Shown piece after piece: positions 6,941 to 13,745 of a DNA stretch of 13,745 nucleotides; the first letter of the stretch is position 1, and the number at the start of each line of letters is the position of its first letter. Both the position numbers and the translations under genes were made by a program. Source of the DNA: ZC4RG30 sp964396335. GTDB taxonomy: Bacteria > Pseudomonadota > Gammaproteobacteria > Steroidobacterales > Steroidobacteraceae. Under the pieces are notes generated by a model. It had not been told where the DNA came from. It made no database searches and worked only from the letters and a program-made list of their open reading frames with translations. The stretch covers positions 1 to 13,745 of the forward strand of contig CAYNEX010000074.1 in NCBI GenBank assembly GCA_964396335.1. The letters are read 5' to 3'.

Positions 6941-9064
6941 ATGTCGATCAAGCTGATGCCCGCTCCCACCGCCTTCAGCGGCGGCGAAGCGCCCGATGCG
7001 CGCGAGACCGCGCGCATGCTGCAGACCCTGATGGCCAACATCGACGGCATGGTCTACCGCTGCCTGAACGATACACGCTGGACCATGGAGTTCATCAGCG
7101 ACGGCTGCCAGGCGCTGACCGGCTACCAGCCGGAGGACCTGCTGTTCAACAGCCGGGTCTCCTACGAGGAACTCACCCATCCGGAGGATCGTGAGCGCAT
7201 CCGCGCCGCCATCCAGGCGGCGCTGGCCGAGCGCCGCCGCTTCGACGTCGAATACCGCATCATTCACCGCAGCGGCGCGGAGCGCTGGGTGTGGGAGCGC
7301 GGCATCGGCCTGCCCGGCCGCGACGGCCGCATCGTGGCGCTGGAAGGCATCGTGCAGGACATCAGCGTGCGGCAGGCCACCTGGCGCGCGCTGCGCGATG
7401 CCGAGCGCCGCTACCGCAGCCTGTTCGACAATGCCATCGAGGGCATCTTCCGCACCTCCCCCGATGGACGTTACCTCGATGCCAACCCGGCGCTGGCGCG
7501 CATCTATGGTTTCGCCTCGACCACCGAGCTGATCGAGTCGATGCAGGACATCGGCGCGCAGCTGTATGTCGATCCGGCCCGCCGCAATGCCTTCATCGAG
7601 GCCATCCAGCGCAATGGCTCGGTGGCCGGCTTCGAATCGCAGGTACGCCGCCGCGACGGCAAGCTGATCTGGATCTCCGAGAATGCCCGCGCCGTGCAGG
7701 ACGACAGCGGCCGCGTGGTCTGCTATGAGGGCACGGTCGAGGACGTCACCGCGCTGCATGAATACCGCCAGCGCATCGAGCGCCAGGCACGCACCGACGA
7801 GCTCACCGGCCTTGCCAACCGCGCGCAGCTGCGCGAGCAGCTGGAGGACACCGTGCGCCGCGCCGGCCCCGACGACCACTTCGCGCTGGTGTTCGTGGAC
7901 CTCGACCGCTTCAAGTTCGTCAACGACAGCCTCGGCCACCACGCCGGTGATGAACTGCTGTGCGTGATGGCGCGACGCCTCGTTGCCTGCGCGCCGGCCG
8001 GCGCCACCATCGCGCGCGTCGGCGGCGACGAATTCGTGCTGCTGGTGCCGGACGCTGATGAAACGGCGGCGCGCGCGCTGACCCGCCGCATCCTGCGCGC
8101 CACCAGCGATCCCTGGCATTTCAACGGCACCGAACTGCGCGTCAACGGCAGTGTCGGTGTGGCGCTGTATCCCGAACACGGCCGCGATCCGGAGACACTG
8201 CTGAAGAACGCCGACGCCGCCATGTACCTGGCCAAGGAACAGGGCCGCAGCACACTGCGCTTCTTCAGTGCCGAGCTGCGCCAGCAGCTGGCCGAGCGCG
8301 TCGCCGCCGAACAGCGGCTGCGCGAGGCCATCCGCCACGGCCACCTGCTGCTGCATTACCAGCCCCGGGTGGAGATCCACACCGGCCGCGTGGTCGGAGC
8401 CGAGGCGCTGGTGCGCTGGCAGGCGCCGGGCGGCCCGATCGTGCAGCCGGCCAGCTTCATCTCGGTCGCCGAGGAAACCGGCCTGATCGTCGACATCGGC
8501 CGCTTCGTGCTGCGCACCGCCTGTGCCCAGGCCCGCGCCTGGATGGATGCCGGGCACAAGGGCCTGCTGATGTCGATCAACGCCAGCCCGCGCGAGCTGC
8601 ATCACGAGCGTTACGCCGAGAACGTGGTGGCGACGCTGCAGGAATTCGGCCTGCCGCCGGATGCGCTGGAGATCGAGATCACCGAGAGCATGGTGGTGCA
8701 GGACGCGCCGCGCCTGACACGCATGCTGCACTGGTTGCAGGAGACCGGCATCCAGATCGCCATCGACGACTTCGGCACCGGTTATTCGAACCTGCGCTAC
8801 CTGCAGCGTTTCCCGGCGCAGCGCCTCAAGATCGACCGCTCGTTCATCGTCGACATCCTGAAGAGCCACGAGGACAGCTCCATCGTCAGCGCCATCATCA
8901 CGCTGGGCCACAACCTCGGCATGAAGGTGGTGGCCGAGGGCGTCGAGCAGCTGCCGCAGATCGAACTGCTGCGCAGCATGGGCTGCGACGAGGTGCAGGG
9001 TTTCCCGCTCGGTCGCCCGATGCCCGCCGAGGACATGGCGCGGCGCCTCGCCGCCCAGCGCTGA
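6941..9064 (+). CDS. PAS-PAS-GGDEF-EAL cyclic-di-GMP signalling protein (707 aa)
   Basis: Predicted cytoplasmic enzyme that makes and/or degrades cyclic di-GMP in response to PAS-sensed cues; no membrane segment or signal peptide is seen. Order: PAS 1 with PAC (about 30-145, MVYRCLNDTRWTMEFISDGC to GIVQDIS), PAS 2 (about 150-278, YRSLFDNAIEGIFRTSPDGRYLDANPA to GTVEDVT), GGDEF (about 285-445), EAL (about 465-700). GGDEF is intact at 361-365 with VDLDRFKFVNDSLGHHAGD, but the RxxD inhibitory site is replaced by PAGA. The EAL domain keeps E488 (EALVRW), INASPREL, IEITES, DDFGTGYS (609-616), KIDRSFI, VAEGVEQ and EVQG, all the known metal and catalytic positions, so phosphodiesterase activity is expected; synthase activity is possible. 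The start ATG has a weak GGATGG four to eight bases upstream. It stands alone behind its own promoter, after smpB. Confidence 0.95.
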   Translation: MSIKLMPAPTAFSGGEAPDARETARMLQTLMANIDGMVYRCLNDTRWTMEFISDGCQALTGYQPEDLLFNSRVSYEELTHPEDRERIRAAIQAALAERRRFDVEYRIIHRSGAERWVWERGIGLPGRDGRIVALEGIVQDISVRQATWRALRDAERRYRSLFDNAIEGIFRTSPDGRYLDANPALARIYGFASTTELIESMQDIGAQLYVDPARRNAFIEAIQRNGSVAGFESQVRRRDGKLIWISENARAVQDDSGRVVCYEGTVEDVTALHEYRQRIERQARTDELTGLANRAQLREQLEDTVRRAGPDDHFALVFVDLDRFKFVNDSLGHHAGDELLCVMARRLVACAPAGATIARVGGDEFVLLVPDADETAARALTRRILRATSDPWHFNGTELRVNGSVGVALYPEHGRDPETLLKNADAAMYLAKEQGRSTLRFFSAELRQQLAERVAAEQRLREAIRHGHLLLHYQPRVEIHTGRVVGAEALVRWQAPGGPIVQPASFISVAEETGLIVDIGRFVLRTACAQARAWMDAGHKGLLMSINASPRELHHERYAENVVATLQEFGLPPDALEIEITESMVVQDAPRLTRMLHWLQETGIQIAIDDFGTGYSNLRYLQRFPAQRLKIDRSFIVDILKSHEDSSIVSAIITLGHNLGMKVVAEGVEQLPQIELLRSMGCDEVQGFPLGRPMPAEDMARRLAAQR

Positions 9065-9077
9065 GCCGGTCCCGGCA

Positions 9078-9109
9078 GGCCGCGGCGGATCGCGCTACCA
9101 TCCGCGGCC
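9078..9109 (+). repeat. Inverted repeat abutting the radical SAM start codon
   Basis: GGCCGCGG plus AT (9078-9085 and 9089-9090, with CGG bulged between) pairs with ATCCGCGGCC (9100-9109), loop of nine; the right arm ends directly before the GTG at 9110. A -10-like TACCAT (9096-9101) lies in the loop and right arm. There is no T-run, so it is a weak terminator candidate for the preceding gene; it may equally be an operator. Confidence 0.4.
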
Positions 9110-9965
9110 GTGAATGCCCCTGCCCCCGCCATCCTGCTGAACGGCCTGCGCGAGCTGTGGATCCATACCGGCACGGCCTGCAATCTCTCCTGCCCCTTCT
9201 GCCACGAAGGCAGCAAGCCCGGCGACGATCGCATCGGCGCGCCGACGCTGGCGCAGCTGGCGCCATTGCTGGATGAAGCCGATGCACTGGGCGTGGAACG
9301 TTTCGCCTTCACCGGCGGCGAACCGCTGATCCTGAAGGGCATCCTCGACATCCTGCTGCATGCGCTGCGACTGCGGCCTGCGCTGGTGCTGACCAATGGC
9401 ACCGCCCCCTTCATCCGCCGCACGCACCAGCTGGCGCAGCTGCGCCAGGCGCCGCATCCGCTGTCTTTCCGCGTCAGCATCGATCACGCGGAAGAGGCAC
9501 GGCATGATGCCGCGCGCGGCCTGAAGAACTTCCGCAAGGCGATGGAAGGATTGAAGCTGCTGCATGCGGCCGGCTTTGAAGTCGGCATCACGCGCCAGAT
9601 CGTGGCAGGCGAGGACGCCGCGGCGGTGGAAGCGAAGTTCCGCCAGGTGCTGCGGCGCCAGGGCCTGCCCACCGACCTGCCCATCGTGGCGCTGCCGGAC
9701 CTGGCGGCATACGGCGAGACCGGGCACCTGACCCCCGTCCCGCGCGCCGATGACAAGGTCATCGACCTCCCCTGCGCACGCAGCCGCATGGCATTGCTGC
9801 GCGGTGGCGTGGTGCGCCTGCATGCCTGCCCGCTCACCGACGATGATGCGCAGTTCGATGTGGGCGGCTCATTGACCGAAGCGCTGGCAGCGCAGGTGGT
9901 GACCCACCACCCGCGCTGCGCGGTCTGCCGGCGCGCCGGCGTGGATTACGCCGGCGCCGCTGCCT
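9110..9965 (+). CDS. Radical SAM protein with C-terminal cysteine cluster (first 285 residues; 3' end lost in the gap), GTG start
   Basis: Radical SAM enzyme of unknown substrate. The [4Fe-4S] motif CNLSCPFC has cysteines at residues 24, 28 and 31; the SAM-binding GGEP motif is at 69-72 (FAFTGGEPLI). ALVLTNGT and SFRVSID are further strands of the partial TIM barrel, and KAMEGLKLLHAAGFEVGITRQIV continues the fold. Four later cysteines, C222, C240, C270 and C273 (C-x17-C-x29-C-x2-C), look like a SPASM/twitch-type auxiliary cluster site. That suggests peptide or small-molecule modification but does not prove it. The GTG is the only plausible start, nine bases downstream of a TACCAT -10-like element and without a Shine-Dalgarno sequence. 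The gene follows the GGDEF-EAL gene by 45 bp and enters the run of N in frame. No precursor peptide gene is visible nearby. Confidence 0.88.
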
Positions 9966-10065
9966 NNNNNNNNNNNNNNNNNNNNNNNNNNNNNNNNNNN
10001 NNNNNNNNNNNNNNNNNNNNNNNNNNNNNNNNNNNNNNNNNNNNNNNNNNNNNNNNNNNNNNNNN
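9966..10065. other. Assembly gap (100 N)
   Basis: Exactly 100 undetermined bases, a size conventionally used for gaps of unknown length. It hides the 3' ends of two convergent genes, the radical SAM protein and the TonB-dependent receptor, and any terminator or small gene between them. Confidence 0.99.
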
Positions 10066-13000
10066 GTCCGTAGAGGTCGAACAGGTCATACGACTTCACC
10101 GGCTGCGTCGCCGCCGACGCGCTCGAAGGCGGATCAAGGCCCGGCCGATGCTGCCAGCGCAGGCCCAGCGAGAACGGTCCATTGGAATAACCCAGCGTGC
10201 TGAACAACTGCCAGTCGTAGTTGAAGCCGGCATCCCAGGTGCCCTTGCGTTCGGTGTAGGGCGCGCCGGCGAACGGCGACTGCTTGTAGCTTTCCAGCTT
10301 GTTGAACTGCACGTTGGCCATGATCGCGCCCGGCACGAACCCGAGCGACAGGCCCCAGTCCACCTGCACATCGAAGCCGTTGGTCTTGATGCCACCCAGG
10401 TTGCGCGTCCGGGCGTTGTAACGACGGTCGGCAGCGGTGAAGAACGGCTCGATGTATTCGCGCCGGATCAGCTCGCAGTACGGGTTGCCGGCCGCCAGCT
10501 CTTCGCCGGTATGCGCGCCGGCGGCATCACCGATCAGCGGATTGAACTGCGCATTCAGGCATTGCTGGTACACCTGCCCGCCCGAGGGCACGCCGATGGC
10601 GCCCCCTGCAGGTCGATGTCGTAGTAGTCCACCGACAGCGTCAGCCGCCGCAGCGCCTCCGCCTGCCACGGCGAGGAGAACACCGCGCCGATGGTGATGG
10701 TGTCGGCGGTCTCGGACTCCAGGTCCGGGTTACCGCCCTGGATGCCCAGCGTGAACGGAAGGCGCCGTTGGCCGGCGAAGAACCGAACACCGTATTGCGA
10801 TATTCGTTGGCACTGTCCTCTCCCGGCACGTAGAAATCCTCCGGCGCCCCGTCGCGCACCATCAGGTGCTGGCAGAGGATCTGCACGTTGAGCCGGTTTG
10901 GATTCCCGCGCCGGTTGCCCCAACGCCGGGGTCTTGGTCCAGTTGCCGCAGCCATCCTGCGCCCCCTGCAGCGAGGCGGCGCCGATGGGCATGAACAGCT
11001 CGTTGAGGTTCGGCGCACGCGTGGCCTTCTGGAAACCACCGCGCAAGCTGGCCGAGTCGGTGAGCTGCCACACCCCGGTGATCTTCCAGGTCGACCCCTC
11101 GCCGCCGTACTTGTAATCGGAACGCCGGTAGCCCGGACCGATTTCCAGCCGCTTCACCAGCGGCAGGTCCGCCAGCAGCGGGATGGCCAGCTCCGCATAC
11201 ACCTCGCGCACATCGGTATGGCCGTTCACGCCCAGCGGCAGCGCGATGTTGTTGACCACGTTGCCGGCCGCCTGCTGGGCGCTGTAGGCCGCATCGGGCG
11301 TGAAGGTGAACTTGTCGGCGCGATAGTCCGCGCCGGCCGCGAACTTGATCGCACCGGCCCAGCCCTCGAACAGCGTGCCCTGCACGGTGGCCTCCAGCAC
11401 TTCCTCGCGCACGCTGGCGGTGTTGTTCATGCGCAGCGTCATCCAGTCCGAGCAGTCCTGCGATACCGAGGGCGTGTTGTTGACGCTGCCGTCGGCATTG
11501 AAGATCGGCAGGCCCGAGGTGCAGCGGCCGGTGACGGTGAGTGCTTCCGGGTTCTGCCAGCCGAGGCCATACAGGTCCGCGTTGAACAGCGCCGCGACAT
11601 TCGATTCAGACAGGAAGCTCTCCGGCAGGTGCGCGGTCACGTTGGTGGAGCCGTGCGAGCCATAGATCTCCCAGGTCCAGTCGCGGAACGGCAGCTCGCC
11701 GCGGAAGCCGGCGATGATCTGGAAGATGTTGCTGGTGGTGTCGGTGCGATATGGCGGCAGGTAGTCCACGCCGCCCTCGTAGGTCCAGCCGGTGGTCTGC
11801 TCGCGGGTCCATGGATCGACATATCGCGCGCTGGTGCAGTCCGGAATGCAGGAATTGAGCAGGTCGGCCAGCGCCGCCGGCACGGGATGGCGGGCAACGT
11901 CCGGCGGTGCCTGCCCGAAAGTGGGCGAATCCGGATCATCGATCGCCGGGTCGTAGGGCACCGGCATCGCCCAGATGTTGAACAGGCTGACATGGCCGCC
12001 ACGCGCCACCGTGAAGGTATGGGTGAAGCGCGCGTCGGTGAACATCTGCACCCGGTCGGTCAGCTGGTAGTTGGTCGAAGCAAACAGCGAATAGCGCTCC
12101 AGCGGCACCGCCAGCCAGCTGTTGTTGCGGTCGCTGTAACCCAGCGTGCCATTGGGATTGATCTTGAAGCCCGAATCACCGCCCAGCGGACCGGTGTAGG
12201 GATGGTCCGGATTGAGCGGATCCCCCGGGTCGAACACATTGCCGTTCTGGTCGATGGTGTAGCCGGTGCCGTTGTTCACCGGCAGCCACAACGTCGGACA
12301 GTTGCCGGCCTCCGCGACGCCGTTCGAGACCTCTCCCCGCGTGCAACGAAGCAGCGACAGGTTGGCGACATTGGCGGCGCTGCCGGCGCTGGTGCCCGGA
12401 TCATCCCAGCCGCGTCGCACCCAGCTGCGGTCGCGACCATTGATGTCTCCGCGCCAGGCATAGCTGCCGCCGAACATCACATTGCCGCGCCCGTCCGCGT
12501 AGTTCGAACCCAGCAGCGCGCTGACCTGGTATTGCTCACCGTCGCCGCGCTGGGTGATGCCGTACTGCGCATCGAAGCTGGCGCCCTCGAAGTTCTTCTT
12601 CAGGATCAGGTTGACCACGCCCGAGATGGCATCGGCGCCATACACCGCAGCCGCGCCACCGGAGATCACTTCGACGCTCTGGATGGCCGCCGAGGGAATG
12701 GTGTTCAGGTCCACCGTCAGGTTGCCGTTCACCGGCTGCACGCGGCGTCCGTCCACCAGCACCAGGTTGCGGTTGCTGCCGAGGCCGCGCAGGTTCACCG
12801 TGGCCGCGCCCGGTGCGGCGGTGGGCGACGGGAACGGCGTCGAGGAGCCGCTGTTCGACTGCGCATTCGCCGAAGGGGCGAACTGCGGCAGCTGCTGCAG
12901 GGCCGCCTCGATGCCGACGCTGCTGCGGTCCTCGAAGGTTTCCGACTGGACGGTGACGATGGGACTCTGCGACTCGTAGTCACGCCGCGCGATGCGCGAG

Positions 13001-13146
13001 CCGGTGACCACGACCTCGGAAAGTTCCTGCTGCGATCCCCCGCCTTCCGGCTCGGCCGCCCCGGCCGCGGGTGGATGCACCAGCAGCAAGGCTGCGGCAG
13101 CCAGGACCGGAGCGGACGGCCAACACGTGATCGGGTGACGTTCCAT
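10066..13146 (-). CDS. TonB-dependent outer membrane receptor, about 1030 residues visible; three apparent frameshifts, C-terminus lost in the gap
   Basis: Outer membrane beta-barrel importer driven by TonB-ExbBD; ligand unknown. Residues 1-31 are a signal peptide (MERHPITCW, hydrophobic core, AAGAA); LSEVVVTGSRI (42-52) is the TonB-box region; the plug (about 55-185) holds VNLRGLGSNRNLVLVDGRRVQP and VEVISGGAAAVYGADAISGVVNLIL; barrel strands follow, with TRAPNLNELFMPIG and GGNPDLESETADTITIGAVFSSP. The ATG at 13144-13146 has a GGGGGGA ribosome binding site. The frame is broken near 10905-10907 (one extra base in CCC), 10757-10758 (one base short in GG) and 10606-10610 (one base short in CCCCC); joining the frames restores family-like sequence throughout. 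The last piece stops at KSYDLFDLYG; the final barrel strands are missing. All three breaks are at homopolymers within 850 bp of the gap, so sequencing error is likelier than decay. No Fur box was seen upstream. Confidence 0.93.
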
Positions 13147-13177
13147 ATTCCCCCCTTCCCTGCGACCAGGCCCGAGA

Positions 13178-13193
13178 CCGGCGCGAGCGCCGG
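13178..13193 (-). repeat. GC hairpin in the TonB receptor leader
   Basis: CCGGCG and CGCCGG flank a four-base loop, giving a perfect six-pair stem 31 bases before the receptor start codon. On the minus-strand transcript it lies upstream of the ribosome binding site and does not cover it. No function can be assigned; no convincing promoter was found in 13147-13312 for this gene. Confidence 0.35.
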
Positions 13194-13291
13194 GAGGGGA
13201 TTGCAAGTCCGCCCATCGCCCCCAGATACGTCCCAACGCCCCGTGCTGGCGTAGGAATCGGTGAAGGCCGCCATGGCCGGGCCGGTTGCGC

Positions 13292-13297
13292 TACAAT
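13292..13297 (+). promoter_or_regulatory. -10 element of the ssrA promoter
   Basis: TACAAT matches the sigma-70 -10 consensus in five of six positions and ends 15 bases before the mature tmRNA 5' end, so the precursor would carry a short leader of about 8 bases. The region 17 bases further upstream lacks a recognisable -35. Confidence 0.5.
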
Positions 13298-13312
13298 CGG
13301 GGTTCTTCCAAA

Positions 13313-13667
13313 GGGGGCGACCAGTCTCGACGTGGGTTGCGAAGCTTTGGTGGCGTACCGAGGTGCATGGGTCCTCGTTAAACTCTTGTGCAAAAACTAG
13401 TTGCCAACGACGACAACTACGCTCTGGCGGCTTAATCCCGCCTAACCTCCGACCCGCTGGTGCCTGTGCCACGGAACCGGGGGACGCGCTCACAGGATCG
13501 CTATGTACCGTGCGACGGGATGCATAGTTAAGAGACACCGTCTGCTGGCCAAGCGTCTTCCCTGCTGCTCGGGTAGCGTGAGGCGAGAATACAAAGAGAC
13601 AGCTACGTACGTAGATGCTGAAGTGTAGTGCTTGCGGACGCGGGTGCGATTCCCGCCGCCTCCACCA
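13313..13667 (+). ncRNA. ssrA: Transfer-messenger RNA (tmRNA, 355 nt)
   Basis: Part tRNA-Ala, part mRNA; with SmpB it rescues ribosomes stalled on truncated mRNAs and tags the peptide for proteolysis. The 5' GGGGGCG pairs with the 3' CGCCTCC in a seven-base acceptor stem that includes the G3-U70 wobble recognised by alanyl-tRNA synthetase, followed by ACCA. The T arm is GCGGG-TGCGATT-CCCGC just before it, and the AGTCTCGACG block near the 5' end is conserved in tmRNAs. The tag reading frame lies at 13403-13435. CCA is encoded at 13665-13667. An intrinsic terminator follows after five bases. It is on the same strand as smpB. Confidence 0.97.
13403..13435 (+). other. tmRNA proteolysis-tag reading frame (ANDDNYALAA, stop)
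   Basis: From the resume codon GCC the frame encodes ANDDNYALAA and ends at TAA. The ALAA end is the ClpXP/ClpAP degron; the tag differs from that of E. coli only by D for E at position 4, and is the tag known from Pseudomonas. The stop codon lies in a hairpin (GGCGG...CCGCC), as in other tmRNAs. Confidence 0.95.
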
Positions 13668-13672
13668 ATACC

Positions 13673-13704
13673 AAAACCCCAACCGTTCTCGGTTGGGGTT
13701 TTTT
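13673..13704 (+). terminator. Rho-independent terminator of ssrA
   Basis: AAAACCCCAACCG (13673-13685) pairs perfectly with CGGTTGGGGTTTT (13690-13702) around a TTCT loop and is followed by TT, giving a run of six T. The stem has an A-run on the left, so it could work in both directions. It starts five bases after the tmRNA 3' end. Confidence 0.93.
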
Positions 13705-13745
13705 CTTGTCCGGAACGCCAGTGTTGGCGCGATTCCGAGCGCTTG

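Noticed and set aside
6677..8911. Long open frame (744 codons) on the minus strand opposite the GGDEF-EAL gene
   Set aside because: Antisense shadow of a confidently identified protein; no recognisable domain.
10066..10624. Continuation of the radical SAM frame on the plus strand beyond the gap
   Set aside because: The frame only appears to continue because N codons do not stop it; the bases after the gap encode the receptor C-terminal part on the minus strand.
10888..13254. Long open frame (788 codons) on the plus strand opposite the TonB receptor
   Set aside because: Antisense shadow; the minus strand encodes signal peptide, plug and barrel motifs.
13147..13312. Small coding frames between the TonB receptor and ssrA
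   Set aside because: Nothing with a ribosome binding site or recognisable composition; the stretch is adequately explained as leader and promoter sequence.
13705..13745. Possible attachment-site repeat or gene after the ssrA terminator
   Set aside because: Only about 40 bases remain; no repeat of the tmRNA 3' end and no coding signal is visible.

Overview
The window is high-GC DNA from the chromosome of a gammaproteobacterium. The core gene order (hrcA-grpE-dnaK facing nadK-recN, then fur, bamE, ratA, smpB) and a tmRNA tag reading ANDDNYALAA fit the Xanthomonadales/Nevskiales/Steroidobacterales side of that class. That placement is inferred from synteny and protein signatures; no search was run. 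Two gene-sized insert-like stretches and a 100-base run of N show it is a draft scaffold.

Layout. (1) 1-2238, minus strand: the heat-shock operon hrcA, grpE, dnaK (dnaK is cut by the left edge). (2) 2349-4976, plus strand: nadK and recN, six bases apart. (3) 4967-5416, minus strand: fur, whose 3' end overlaps recN by 10 bp. (4) 5482-5835, plus strand: bamE; then ratA (minus, 5850-6320) and smpB (plus, 6336-6806), which diverge across 15 bp. (5) 6941-9064: a double-PAS GGDEF-EAL protein behind a promoter region packed with inverted repeats. (6) 9110 onward: a radical SAM protein whose 3' end runs into the N gap (9966-10065). (7) 10066-13146, minus strand: a large TonB-dependent receptor, also truncated by the gap and carrying three apparent frameshifts, each at a short homopolymer. 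(8) 13313-13667: tmRNA (ssrA), followed by a strong intrinsic terminator.

How it works together. Three housekeeping themes meet here: proteostasis (HrcA/GrpE/DnaK, plus SmpB and tmRNA for ribosome rescue), NAD/DNA repair (NadK, RecN), and envelope/iron (BamE, Fur). smpB and ssrA are the two halves of one machine; here a three-gene accessory block (cyclic-di-GMP enzyme, radical SAM enzyme, TonB receptor) lies between them.

I see no clearly new multi-gene system. The most interesting signals are regulatory: a hairpin that would mask the grpE Shine-Dalgarno sequence (possible RNA thermometer), back-to-back -10 elements suggesting leaderless ratA and smpB mRNAs, and stacked inverted repeats over the cyclic-di-GMP gene promoter. 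No CRISPR array, insertion sequence, tRNA or rRNA gene was seen.
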